Assembly: GCA_015067495.1 (NCBI GenBank)
Contig: SVMI01000011.1
Span: 1 to 58,841, forward strand
DNA from: Oscillospiraceae bacterium
Lineage (GTDB): Bacteria > Bacillota > Clostridia > Oscillospirales > Oscillospiraceae
Direction of reading: 5' to 3'
Length of the DNA: 58,841 bases
The notes under the pieces are model-generated. The model was not told where the DNA came from. It ran no database searches and saw only the letters and a program-made list of their open reading frames with translations. Positions 15,152-23,711 of the stretch are shown piece after piece. The stretch's first letter is position 1; every line of letters starts with the position of its first letter. Position numbers and translations under genes: made by a program.

Positions 15152-17494
15152 TCAGTCAAGTTTTAAGATCATTTCTAATATCCGTTTTACGCACACTTCC
15201 AAATGACCGCGCTGGAGGCGGCCTTCTTCCAAAGCCTGGGTCAGCGCCTCCGGGAAGCCTCTGGGCATACGGATATCATTGCCTGCCAGGACGCAGTTTG
15301 CCTGCTCGCAGGGAACGTCCCAGTCGGATGTCACCATTCCCTCAAAGCCCCACTCCTGCCGCAGGATGCCTTCGATCAGCTCATGGCATTCGCAAGCGCG
15401 ACGGGCGTTTATCAGATTGTAGGAGGTCATGATCGTCCAGGGCTGGGCCTCCTTGACGCAGATCTCAAAGCCCCGCAGATAGATCTCCCGCAGTGCCCGC
15501 TCCGATACACGGCTGTCGCTGTGGACGCGGTTGGTCTCCTTGTTGTTGGCGGCGAAGTGCTTGGCAGAGGCTGCAGTACTGGTGCTTTGGATGCCACGCA
15601 CCTTTGCAGCGGCGAATTTACCGGCGATCAGCGGATCTTCACTGAAATACTCAAAGTTTCTGCCGCACAAGGGATTACGGTGAATGTTCATTGCTGGTGT
15701 CAGCCAGGTAGCAAGTCCGTTCTCTTTGCATTCCACGCCGCCCGCTACACCGATGGCATAGGCAAGCTCCGGATCCCAAGTGCAGGCGATCAGTGTGGCG
15801 CAGGGCCATGCAGTGGTGGGAATACCCACACCGGGATGCAGCCGCACACCGGCAGGACCGTCCGCCGTCATGACTGCGGGGATACCCAGGCGGTGGATAC
15901 CGCCCCAGCCTGCGGTGTTGGAAAGGCCGCGCGTGGGGATGCCGCTGACCATTTGGATCAGTTCCTGATCAGTCATTTGGAGGATAAATTTGTCCAGGGT
16001 GAGCTTGCCCTGTGCCACCGCACTCAGGGGTAGCGGCTTTTCAAGAGAAAGTGCACGGGCTGTGTTTTGGGTCGGGACAACCGTATGATGGAGCACAGGG
16101 AACGCAGGCAATGTTTCAAAGCTGCCGTCGGAAAGCATCCGCTTATTCAGCAAATTGGGAGCGCAGCGCTGCTGCAGCTGCTGCGTGACCACAAAATCCT
16201 CCGTGACGGTGTAGCGATAATCACATTCTTGAAGATCCCGACAGTTATTTCCCGCAAAGAAACGGTATTCTCCTTGTTCCAGCACATAGGCAGACATCTG
16301 GCATTTGCCCAGATCATCGTAACTGGCCATATCGGAAACACCAAAGGAAACGGTGATCTTCTGGGTTTCACCCGGTGCCAGCAATTTGGTCTTTTGAAAT
16401 CCAACCAGGCTGATGGTACTCTTGCCTAAGCGGCCCTGTGGGGCAGAGAAGTAGATTTGGACCACCTCTTTGCCGGCAACTGCTCCCGTATTGGTCACTG
16501 TAAGAGATACTTCTATCGTTTCTTCTTCCAACACAGCCACCGGCTTGCTCAGTGCAAAGGTGGTATAGGAAAGACCGTAGCCAAAGGGGTAATTGACCTT
16601 TTCTTTGGCACCGGGAACAGTCTCAAAGTAGCGGTAGCCTACATAGATGTCCTCGTAGTATTCCAAATAGTCCTTGCTTTCATTGAAGGTATCGGCGCAG
16701 GGATAATCGCTGAAGGATTTGGCGAAGGTATCCACCAACTTGCCGGAGGGATTTACATCACCGCAAAGGATGTCAGCAATGGCAAGACCACCCTCCATAC
16801 CGGCTTGCCAGGCCAGCAGGGCTCCATCGATTTTGGGATTTTCCCGGATCCAGCTTACGTCCACCATACCGCCCACATTCAGGACTGCCACACTGTGGGG
16901 AAACACTGCGGTCACATCGTCCACCAGTTTCCGTTCCTCGTCGGTCAGATAGAAATCGCCCTTTTTGGCACTGCGATCCCAACCCTCACCGGAGTAACGG
17001 TGGATAGCGATAATCGCCACATCAGCATATTCCGCTGCTTCGGCAAGGAGCTCAGTAGGAATGGCGGGCTCAGGAAGGACCGAAAGCACATCCATAAGGC
17101 TAATTCTTTCCTGTGCTGCGATCCTGGGAGCGGCGTAATCATAGTAAAACTGGGACAGCGGTTCAAAAACGCGGATACGGGGGGCTTTTTCCCGGAATCC
17201 CTCATAGAGGTTGCGCACATAGGCAGGGAACACGAAACCGCTGCCGCCGCCACCCTGGATATATTCCAATGTGCCCACACCGAAGAGCGCTACCGCAGTT
17301 CCCTCTTTCAGCGGCAGGAGACCGTTGTTTTCCAGCAGCACCATGCCCTCGGCAGCCACGTTTCTCGACAGCGCGATATGCTCAGCACAGCCTGTTAGCC
17401 GTTTTCCGTCTGCGCCCATATTGGTGGTAAGATTATACCTGTACCTTGCCCATTTATCTGCTTTAACTTTGCTGCTTTTGTGCTGGATATTCAT
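15152..17494 (-). CDS. Glycoside hydrolase family 3 (beta-glucosidase-like), permuted domain order
   Basis: A 780-residue protein with no signal peptide. The usual C-terminal GH3 alpha/beta sandwich comes first (LLENNGLLPLKEG, GGGGSGFVFP), then a fibronectin-III-like domain (about 380-480, VTNTGAVAGKEVVQIY), and last the TIM barrel with ADGPAGVR, KHFAANNKETNR and GMVTSDWD; Asp724 is the expected nucleophile. The same swapped order is known from Ruminococcus and Butyrivibrio glucosidases. It probably cleaves imported beta-linked oligosaccharides in the cytosol. ATG 17494 has AAGGAGG 11 nt upstream. The divergent AraC regulator shares an overlapping promoter region and is the likely controller. 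Confidence 0.92.
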   Translation of the reverse strand: MNIQHKSSKVKADKWARYRYNLTTNMGADGKRLTGCAEHIALSRNVAAEGMVLLENNGLLPLKEGTAVALFGVGTLEYIQGGGGSGFVFPAYVRNLYEGFREKAPRIRVFEPLSQFYYDYAAPRIAAQERISLMDVLSVLPEPAIPTELLAEAAEYADVAIIAIHRYSGEGWDRSAKKGDFYLTDEERKLVDDVTAVFPHSVAVLNVGGMVDVSWIRENPKIDGALLAWQAGMEGGLAIADILCGDVNPSGKLVDTFAKSFSDYPCADTFNESKDYLEYYEDIYVGYRYFETVPGAKEKVNYPFGYGLSYTTFALSKPVAVLEEETIEVSLTVTNTGAVAGKEVVQIYFSAPQGRLGKSTISLVGFQKTKLLAPGETQKITVSFGVSDMASYDDLGKCQMSAYVLEQGEYRFFAGNNCRDLQECDYRYTVTEDFVVTQQLQQRCAPNLLNKRMLSDGSFETLPAFPVLHHTVVPTQNTARALSLEKPLPLSAVAQGKLTLDKFILQMTDQELIQMVSGIPTRGLSNTAGWGGIHRLGIPAVMTADGPAGVRLHPGVGIPTTAWPCATLIACTWDPELAYAIGVAGGVECKENGLATWLTPAMNIHRNPLCGRNFEYFSEDPLIAGKFAAAKVRGIQSTSTAASAKHFAANNKETNRVHSDSRVSERALREIYLRGFEICVKEAQPWTIMTSYNLINARRACECHELIEGILRQEWGFEGMVTSDWDVPCEQANCVLAGNDIRMPRGFPEALTQALEEGRLQRGHLEVCVKRILEMILKLD

Positions 17495-17524
17495 AGGTTG
17501 TAAGTCCTCCTTAGTATTTTTTTG

Positions 17525-17557
17525 TTGTATTATAAGACGATTTATGCTATTATACAA
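17525..17557. promoter_or_regulatory. Face-to-face overlapping promoters of GH3 (minus) and AraC (plus)
   Basis: Plus: TTGTAT (17525-17530), 17 bp, TATTAT (17548-17553). Minus: TTGTAT (17557-17552), 17 bp, TATAAT (17534-17529). The -35 of each overlaps the -10 of the other, making an almost perfect large inverted repeat. Confidence 0.75.
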
Positions 17558-17607
17558 GAAAAAAACGCTGTGTTTTCGGACAATAAATGCAGATGTAGGT
17601 GAGAAAT

Positions 17608-18393
17608 GTGCAACAGATTTTTCGAGAAACAAAATCACGGATAGAGTTTCGAAAAGGCGCGGTCCTGAATTTTCCGGCACACATCCATGATGATATTGAA
17701 CTGGTTTATGTAAAAAGCGGCAGCGGAACAGCTTATTGTGATGGCAAAAAGTATACCTTGACAGACCGTTCCTGGTTCCTCGTTTTTCCCAATCAGGTGC
17801 ATCATTATGCGGATTTTTGGGGTGGTGAATATCTGGTTCTGATCATGAAGTCCTCCAATTTTTTGCGGTATAATGAGATTTTCATGAAAGGCGTACCGAA
17901 CAGTGCGATGTATCGTTTCCCCGAAGCGGAGGACGACGGGGCCAGCTATTTGCTGGAAACCGCATACCGCGAATACGTCCGGGATGGATACAGCGATGTT
18001 ATCGCAGCCTATCTGACCGCTCTTTTCGGAAAGCTGATACCTTTTTATAATATTGAAAAGACGAGTACTTTGCGGGATAATGTGCTGAAGATCCTGCAGT
18101 ATTGTGCCAATCACTACAAAGAAGACCTTTCTGTTGAAATGGTTGCGCAGGCCCTTTCCATCAGTCGTAGCTGTGTATCTCACATTTTCAACACCCGTAT
18201 TTCTATGAATTTCTGTGATTATGTAAACTCCCTGCGCCTTACGGAAGCGGAGAAAATTTTAAAAAACAAAAACTATTCCATAACCGAGGTCGCAAATATG
18301 TCCGGGTTTCAAACGATTCGGACATTTAACCGGGCGTTTTTGAAAAGATACGGTGTTTCTCCGTCCGTCTATCGGAAATCATTGGACAAATAA
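17608..18393 (+). CDS. AraC-family regulator, likely of the GH3 gene
   Basis: A protein of about 261 residues with an N-terminal cupin sugar-sensing domain (LNFPAHIHDDIELVYVKSG, FPNQVHHY) and a C-terminal double helix-turn-helix (MVAQALSISRSCVSHIF and TEVANMSGFQTIRTFNRAF ending in KRYGVSPSVYR). The start is uncertain: GTG 17608 has AGG 8 nt upstream, while GTG 17599 has no ribosome binding site and would add three residues. It is divergent from the GH3 gene, so control of glycoside use is inferred. Confidence 0.87.
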   Translation: MQQIFRETKSRIEFRKGAVLNFPAHIHDDIELVYVKSGSGTAYCDGKKYTLTDRSWFLVFPNQVHHYADFWGGEYLVLIMKSSNFLRYNEIFMKGVPNSAMYRFPEAEDDGASYLLETAYREYVRDGYSDVIAAYLTALFGKLIPFYNIEKTSTLRDNVLKILQYCANHYKEDLSVEMVAQALSISRSCVSHIFNTRISMNFCDYVNSLRLTEAEKILKNKNYSITEVANMSGFQTIRTFNRAFLKRYGVSPSVYRKSLDK

Positions 18394-18404
18394 CCATACA
18401 CGAA

Positions 18405-18470
18405 AAAATCCGGCAGTATAATCTCCGCCAGTTTACAGATACTAACAGCGTAATTTGTAAAATAAGGAGA
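18405..18470 (+). promoter_or_regulatory. spoVT leader region
   Basis: TATAAT at 18417-18422 with a poor -35 (CATACA, 18394-18399, 17-bp spacing), an inverted pair TTTACA and TGTAAA about 18 nt apart, and AAGGAGA (18464-18470). A forespore sigma factor would fit the gene's role but no clear consensus is seen. The same block recurs at 14911-14968. Confidence 0.5.
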
Positions 18471-18479
18471 TAGATATAT

Positions 18480-19022
18480 ATGAAAGCAACTGGCATTGTC
18501 AGAAGAGTGGATGATTTGGGAAGAATCGTCATTCCGAAGGAAATCAGAAGGACGCTGCGCATCCGCGAGGGCGATCCTCTTGAAATTTACACCGAAAAGG
18601 ACGGGGGCGTGATCTTCCGCAAGTATTCGCCCATGGGGGATCTGCAGGAATTTGCCTCCCAGATGTGCGAAGCCATTGGCAGCGGCATCGGTAGGATCGC
18701 GGCGGTGGCGGATCGGGATGCCATCATCGCGCTGTCCGGCGTACCGAAGCGGGAGCTTCTGGACAAGCCCAACTCCCAGGAGCTGGACAAGCTCATGGAG
18801 CAGCGCAAGCACTACCGCTACGTCCATGGCGAATCCCCCGTGCGTGCCGCGGAGGGGGCAGAGAAGTACCATCTAGGCGCGGCATCGCCGATCCTCTGTC
18901 AGGGTGATCTGATGGGCTGCATGATGCTTCTGCTGGGCGAAAACGACGAGCCGCTGTCTGAATCCGATCAGAAAGTGGTGCAGATCGCGGCGAATTTTCT
19001 CGGAAGTCAGATGGAAAGCTGA
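18480..19022 (+). CDS. spoVT: Stage V sporulation protein T (AbrB-type regulator)
   Basis: A 180-residue protein. Residues 1-50 are an AbrB swapped-hairpin DNA-binding domain (MKATGIVRRVDDLGRIVIPK, then RRTLRIREGDPLEIY), almost identical to Bacillus SpoVT. The C-terminal part (about 60-178) has the GAF-like sensory domain that makes SpoVT differ from short AbrB proteins, ending FLGSQMES as SpoVT ends FLARQMEQ. It regulates forespore genes late in sporulation and supports a spore-forming host. It is flanked by its own leader and a strong terminator. Confidence 0.92.
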   Translation: MKATGIVRRVDDLGRIVIPKEIRRTLRIREGDPLEIYTEKDGGVIFRKYSPMGDLQEFASQMCEAIGSGIGRIAAVADRDAIIALSGVPKRELLDKPNSQELDKLMEQRKHYRYVHGESPVRAAEGAEKYHLGAASPILCQGDLMGCMMLLLGENDEPLSESDQKVVQIAANFLGSQMES

Positions 19023-19050
19023 GGCGTGTGAAAAAACACGCCTCTTTTTT
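19021..19050 (+). terminator. Strong terminator of spoVT
   Basis: Nine-bp perfect stem GAGGCGTGT, loop GAAAAA, then T6. Confidence 0.9.
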
Positions 19051-19137
19051 GTAAAAATTTTACTGAATGTTCATGGTTTTGGAGCATAATAGAAGTAAAA
19101 TAATAGCATCCATGAGCAAAGCGAAAGGAGCTTTACC

Positions 19138-21804
19138 ATGCTTCAAATCAAAAATGTTTCCAAGCGCTACAAAACCGGCGATCTTGTGCAGCAGGCGCTG
19201 GACGGTGTGAGCCTCAGCCTGCGTGACAACGAGTTCGTTGCCATCCTCGGCCCCAGCGGTTCGGGTAAGACTACACTGCTGAACGTCATCGGCGGTCTCG
19301 ACCGCTATGACAGCGGCGATCTGGTGATCAACGGTGTGTCTACAAAGAAATACTCCGACCGGGATTGGGATTCCTACCGCAACCACTCCATCGGCTTCGT
19401 TTTTCAAAGCTACAACCTGATCCCCCATCAGACGATCCTTTCAAACGTGGAGCTGGCACTGACCATCTCCGGCTTCTCCCGCGGCGAGCGTCGTAAGCGC
19501 GCCCGTCAGGCACTGGAAGAGGTGGGTCTGGGTGATCAGTGGCACAAGAAGCCCAACCAGCTCTCCGGCGGTCAGATGCAGCGTGTTGCCATCGCCCGTG
19601 CGCTGGTGAACAACCCGGACATTCTGCTCGCAGACGAGCCTACCGGCGCGCTGGATACCGAAACCAGCCTGCAGGTCATGGAGCTTCTGAAGGAGGTTGC
19701 CAAGGATCGCCTTGTGGTGATGGTCACCCACAACCCGGAGCTGGCGGAGCAGTATGCCACCCGCATTGTGAAGCTGCGGGACGGACGCATCACCGATGAC
19801 TCTGACCCTTATGAGATCGCGCAGGAGGACGAGGCAGTCCACCGCAACATGGGCAAGGCATCCATGTCCTTTGCTACGGCACTGTCGCTGTCGTTCAAGA
19901 ATCTGCTCAGCAAGAAGGCGAGAACCATTCTGACTGCCTTTGCAGGCTCCATCGGCATTATCGGCATCGGTCTGATTTTGTCGCTGTCCAACGGCGTCAA
20001 CAACTATATCGCGGACATCCAGAAGGACACCATGACCTCCTATCCCATCACCATTGAGGCACAGGCGATGGATTTGAGCTCTCTTATCGGCGGAAGCGCG
20101 CTGGGATTGAACAGCGAGGTGAGCCACCCTCTCGACAAGGTTTACATGAACGGCATGGATCTGGAGATGTTTTCCACGGTCACTTCCAGCATCACGGAGA
20201 ACAACCTGACCGCCTTTAAGGCGTATCTGGACGATCCAAACAGCCCCATCCATCAATACATCGGCGAAAACGGCATCGTCTACACCTATGATGTGGACTT
20301 CGGTCTGTACACCCATGACCCTGAGGGAGAGCTGGTACGGGCAGACAGCAGTGCGTCCATGGGAGCACCCATAATGGGCGGCGGTATCCGTAATTTCTAT
20401 GAGCTGCTGCCCGGTCGCGACGGCAATCTTATAAGTCCGGCTGTGACAGAGAGCTATGAGCTGCTGTACGGCGAATGGCCGCAGAATTACGACGAGATCG
20501 TGCTGGTACTGAACAAGAACAACGAGATCTCTGCTTCCATGCTCTATCAGCTGGGCATCATGCCTGCATCAGAATACCGGGAGATCATGAAAAAGCTGGA
20601 AGCGGGGGAGAAGATCGACCTGCCCGAGCGCAGCTGGAGCTATGAAGACATCTGCGGTCAGCAGTTCTGCCTGCTGCCGGCATGCGATCTCTACGTGGAG
20701 CAGGACAACGGTCTTTACAAGCTGGTCTCCACTGCCACCGAGGTGGAAAAGCTGCTGGAGGATGCCATCGAACTGAAGATCACCGCCTGTGTCCGTCCGG
20801 GGGAGGATGCGGATTATACACCCATCACCGCCAATCTTGCCTACACCCAAGCACTGACACATCACGTCATGCAGTACACGTACAAGAGTGCTGTGGTGCA
20901 GGCACAGAAGGAGAAGCCGGAGGTGAACATCCTCAGCGGTGTGGCATTTTCTCCGCTGGATGACGCGGCAAAGATCGCGGATACCAAAGCGTATATTGCC
21001 GGCATGGGTGTATCCGACAAGGCGACCCTCTTCAAGGAGATGCTGCATGACATCTATGGCGACAACCCGCAGCTGACCGGTGGCCTGCTGACCAAGAGCG
21101 AGACAGAGCTGGCGGCGATGCTGGATATGTATCTGCAGAAGCCGGAGGATGATGTGCTGCTGTCCATCTATGACCGCTATATCTCTCCCGGCACTTATGA
21201 TGACAATATGGAGAAGTTCGGCGTGGTAAGCGTTGATACGCCTGCTGCCATCAACATCTATGCCGACAGCTTCGAAAACAAGGATCTCATCTCCGATTGC
21301 ATTGCCCAGTATAACAAAGCCGCGGCAGAGGAGGATCAGATCAGCCACACCGACTACGTGGCACTGCTGATGTCCTCCGTGACCACCATCGTCGACATTA
21401 TTTCCTACGTTCTGATCGCCTTTGTGGCGGTGTCGCTGGTGGTGTCTTCCATCATGATTGGCATCATCACCTATATCTCCGTTCTGGAACGGACGAAGGA
21501 GATCGGCATCCTGCGTGCCATCGGCGCATCCAAGCGCAATATCTCTCAGGTGTTCAACGCGGAGACCTTCATTGTCGGTCTTTGTGCCGGTGTGCTGGGC
21601 GTTGGCTTGACGGGTCTGCTGCTGATCCCCGGAAACGCGGTGATCCATGCTTTGATTGAAAATCAGGATCTCAATGCGGTACTGAATCCCGATGAAGCAC
21701 TGGTGCTGATCCTGCTGAGCATGGTGCTGACCATGATCGGCGGTCTGCTTCCGTCCCGCAAGGCGGCGAAGAAGGACCCTGTCACTGCCCTGCGTATGGA
21801 TTGA
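19138..21804 (+). CDS. Fused ABC transporter: MacB-type ATPase plus FtsX-like permease
   Basis: An 888-residue protein. Residues 1-225 are an ABC ATPase: Walker A GPSGSGKT, Q-loop VFQSYNLIP, signature LSGGQMQRVAIARAL, Walker B ILLADEPTG, H-loop VTHN. A membrane helix follows near residue 280 (IGIIGIGLILSLSNG), a large extracytoplasmic domain (about 300-730), and three C-terminal helices with the FtsX motif ERTKEIGILRAIGASKRNI. MacB-like machines work by mechanotransmission to expel peptides, antibiotics or lipoproteins rather than moving substrate through the membrane. Clostridia commonly carry this fused single-chain form. GAAAGGAG precedes the ATG. Confidence 0.92.
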   Translation: MLQIKNVSKRYKTGDLVQQALDGVSLSLRDNEFVAILGPSGSGKTTLLNVIGGLDRYDSGDLVINGVSTKKYSDRDWDSYRNHSIGFVFQSYNLIPHQTILSNVELALTISGFSRGERRKRARQALEEVGLGDQWHKKPNQLSGGQMQRVAIARALVNNPDILLADEPTGALDTETSLQVMELLKEVAKDRLVVMVTHNPELAEQYATRIVKLRDGRITDDSDPYEIAQEDEAVHRNMGKASMSFATALSLSFKNLLSKKARTILTAFAGSIGIIGIGLILSLSNGVNNYIADIQKDTMTSYPITIEAQAMDLSSLIGGSALGLNSEVSHPLDKVYMNGMDLEMFSTVTSSITENNLTAFKAYLDDPNSPIHQYIGENGIVYTYDVDFGLYTHDPEGELVRADSSASMGAPIMGGGIRNFYELLPGRDGNLISPAVTESYELLYGEWPQNYDEIVLVLNKNNEISASMLYQLGIMPASEYREIMKKLEAGEKIDLPERSWSYEDICGQQFCLLPACDLYVEQDNGLYKLVSTATEVEKLLEDAIELKITACVRPGEDADYTPITANLAYTQALTHHVMQYTYKSAVVQAQKEKPEVNILSGVAFSPLDDAAKIADTKAYIAGMGVSDKATLFKEMLHDIYGDNPQLTGGLLTKSETELAAMLDMYLQKPEDDVLLSIYDRYISPGTYDDNMEKFGVVSVDTPAAINIYADSFENKDLISDCIAQYNKAAAEEDQISHTDYVALLMSSVTTIVDIISYVLIAFVAVSLVVSSIMIGIITYISVLERTKEIGILRAIGASKRNISQVFNAETFIVGLCAGVLGVGLTGLLLIPGNAVIHALIENQDLNAVLNPDEALVLILLSMVLTMIGGLLPSRKAAKKDPVTALRMD

Positions 21805-21822
21805 TCTCTTTCCAATATGACC

Positions 21823-21860
21823 CGACCGACCTGCCCGAAGGGGTGGGTCGGTCGTTTTTT
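21823..21860 (+). terminator. Terminator of the fused ABC transporter
   Basis: Nine-bp outer stem CGACCGACC with a short inner CCC/GGG pairing, followed by T6. Confidence 0.85.
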
Positions 21861-21869
21861 ACAAAATCC

Positions 21870-21898
21870 TTGCAAATGGCGCGTTTTGCGCATATAAT
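21870..21898 (+). promoter_or_regulatory. Promoter of the sugar ABC importer operon
   Basis: TTGCAA (21870-21875), 17-bp spacer, TATAAT (21893-21898). The spacer contains GCGC-gtttt-GCGC, a small inverted repeat that could be an operator. Confidence 0.75.
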
Positions 21899-21934
21899 AA
21901 GGAAAAAGAAACCATCCGGAATGGAGACGCTGCC

Positions 21935-22828
21935 ATGGAAAAACAAAACCGAAAGGGCTGGCTGTATTTATTGCCCGCAATGCTGTTTCTGGGCGTATTT
22001 ATGGTCTATCCGTTGATCGATGTGTTCATCTACTCGCTGGAGGAGGGGTTTAATTCCGCCTCTCAGACCTTCACGGGCGTGGGCATCTACAACTATCTGT
22101 ATGTGCTGCACGATCCCTACTTCCTGCAGGCACTGAAAAATACGCTGATCCTTGTTGCGATCACTGTGCCGATCTCCACAGGTCTGGCACTGCTGATCTC
22201 GCTGGGACTCAGCTCCATCAGGAAGCTGCGGGAGCTGTTTCAGACCATTTATTTTCTGCCGTATGTGACCAATACCTTGGCGGTCGGTCTAGTCTTTATG
22301 ATCCTCTTCAAAAAGACCACCTATACCGACGGACTTGTAAACCTGATGATCAGCTGGTTCGGCGGTGAATCGGTGGATTTCATCGGCGGTCCTTACTGGG
22401 CGAAGATGCTGGTACTCAGCCTTTATACCATCTGGGTGGTCATGCCCTTCAAGGTGCTGGTGCTGACCGGCGCACTGGCATCGGTAAACGACACCTATTA
22501 CAATGCCGCCAAGATCGACGGCACGACCGGCCTGCGGATGTTCACCCGCATCACCCTGCCCATGATCTCACCCTCTGTGTTCTATCTGATCATCACGGGC
22601 TTCATCGGCGCGTTTAAGGCGTACAGCGATGCAGTGGCACTTTTTGGCACGGATCTGAACGCGGCGGGCATGAACACCATCGTGGGTTATGTCTATGATA
22701 TGCTCTACGGCAACAGCGGCGGCTATCCGTCCTATGCTTCTGCCGCTGCGATCATTCTGTTCGCCATCGTGCTGACCATCACCTGCATCAATCTGATGGT
22801 AAGCCGCAAACATGTTCACTACGGTTGA
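21935..22828 (+). CDS. Sugar ABC transporter permease (UgpA/MalF-like)
   Basis: A 297-residue membrane protein with six helices, starting GWLYLLPAMLFLGVFMVYPL. The EAA loop that contacts the ATPase is NAAKIDGTTGLRMFTRITLPM. The family imports di- or oligosaccharides or glycerol phosphate as a heterodimer with the next gene product. GGAG lies 8 nt before the ATG. It is the first gene of a three-gene operon; no ATPase gene is linked, so a shared MsmX/UgpC-type ATPase encoded elsewhere is expected. Confidence 0.92.
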   Translation: MEKQNRKGWLYLLPAMLFLGVFMVYPLIDVFIYSLEEGFNSASQTFTGVGIYNYLYVLHDPYFLQALKNTLILVAITVPISTGLALLISLGLSSIRKLRELFQTIYFLPYVTNTLAVGLVFMILFKKTTYTDGLVNLMISWFGGESVDFIGGPYWAKMLVLSLYTIWVVMPFKVLVLTGALASVNDTYYNAAKIDGTTGLRMFTRITLPMISPSVFYLIITGFIGAFKAYSDAVALFGTDLNAAGMNTIVGYVYDMLYGNSGGYPSYASAAAIILFAIVLTITCINLMVSRKHVHYG

Positions 22829-22838
22829 GGATGCGCTT

Positions 22839-23711
22839 ATGAAACAAGTGGATTATCAAAAAATTGAACAGCGCGCCGGGATGCGGAAGAAGATCAGCAA
22901 GGGCATCATCTACACCCTTTTGGGTATTTGGGCACTGATCGTGCTGTTTCCCTTTTATTGGATGATTTTGACCTCAATTAAGAGCTACAGCCAGTACAGC
23001 AGCGAGTTTATCCCTCAGTTCATCACCCTGAATCCGACCCTTGAAAACTACTTCATGGCGTTTACGGCGGTGCCGCTGGCGGATTACCTTGCCAACACGC
23101 TGATCTTCACTCTCGCCACCACGGCGATCATGCTGGTGGTGACGGTGCTGGCGGCATTCGGCTTCTCCCGGATGAACTTCAGAGGTCGTGACCTCGCGTT
23201 CACGATCTTCCTTTCCATGATGATGATCCCCAGCGAGCTTGTGGTGATCACCAATTTCGTTACCGTGACCAATCTGGATCTGCGCAATACCTTTACAGGT
23301 CTGATCCTGCCGTCGGTAACGTCCGTGTTTTACATTTACCTGCTGAAGGAGAACTTTTCTCAGGTGCCGGACGAGCTTTACTGGGCAGCGAAGGTGGATG
23401 GCACGTCGGATATGAAGTACCTTTTGAAGGTCATGGTTCCCATCTGCCGTCCGACCCTGATCACCGTGACCGTGCTGAAGGTCATCGAGTGCTGGAATTC
23501 CTATGTCTGGCCCCGCCTGATTACCGATGATCAGAACTATTTTCTGGTGTCCAACGGTATTCAGGAGATCCGGGAAAACGGCTTCGGACGTGAGAATATC
23601 CCTGCCATGATGGCGGCGGTGGTGGTCATTTCTGTGCCGCTGATCGTGCTGTTTCTGGTGTTCCGCCGCAAGATCATGGCGGGTGTGGCAAGAGGAGGTA
23701 CCAAGGGATGA
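22839..23711 (+). CDS. Sugar ABC transporter permease (UgpE/MalG-like)
   Basis: A 290-residue partner permease with six helices, opening with a basic cytosolic tail and LLGIWALIVLFPFYWMILTS. The EAA loop is YWAAKVDGTSDMKYLLKVMVP. ATG 22839 has GAGG 8 nt upstream; an ATG at 22812 overlaps the first permease gene and has no ribosome binding site. Its last codon overlaps the binding-protein start (ATGA), implying translational coupling. Confidence 0.9.
   Translation: MKQVDYQKIEQRAGMRKKISKGIIYTLLGIWALIVLFPFYWMILTSIKSYSQYSSEFIPQFITLNPTLENYFMAFTAVPLADYLANTLIFTLATTAIMLVVTVLAAFGFSRMNFRGRDLAFTIFLSMMMIPSELVVITNFVTVTNLDLRNTFTGLILPSVTSVFYIYLLKENFSQVPDELYWAAKVDGTSDMKYLLKVMVPICRPTLITVTVLKVIECWNSYVWPRLITDDQNYFLVSNGIQEIRENGFGRENIPAMMAAVVVISVPLIVLFLVFRRKIMAGVARGGTKG

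Noticed and set aside
15040..15432. A 130-codon frame starting with MKATGIVRRVD
   Set aside because: Only the first 11 codons match spoVT; the rest is antisense to the GH3 gene, so it is a decayed copy, not a gene.
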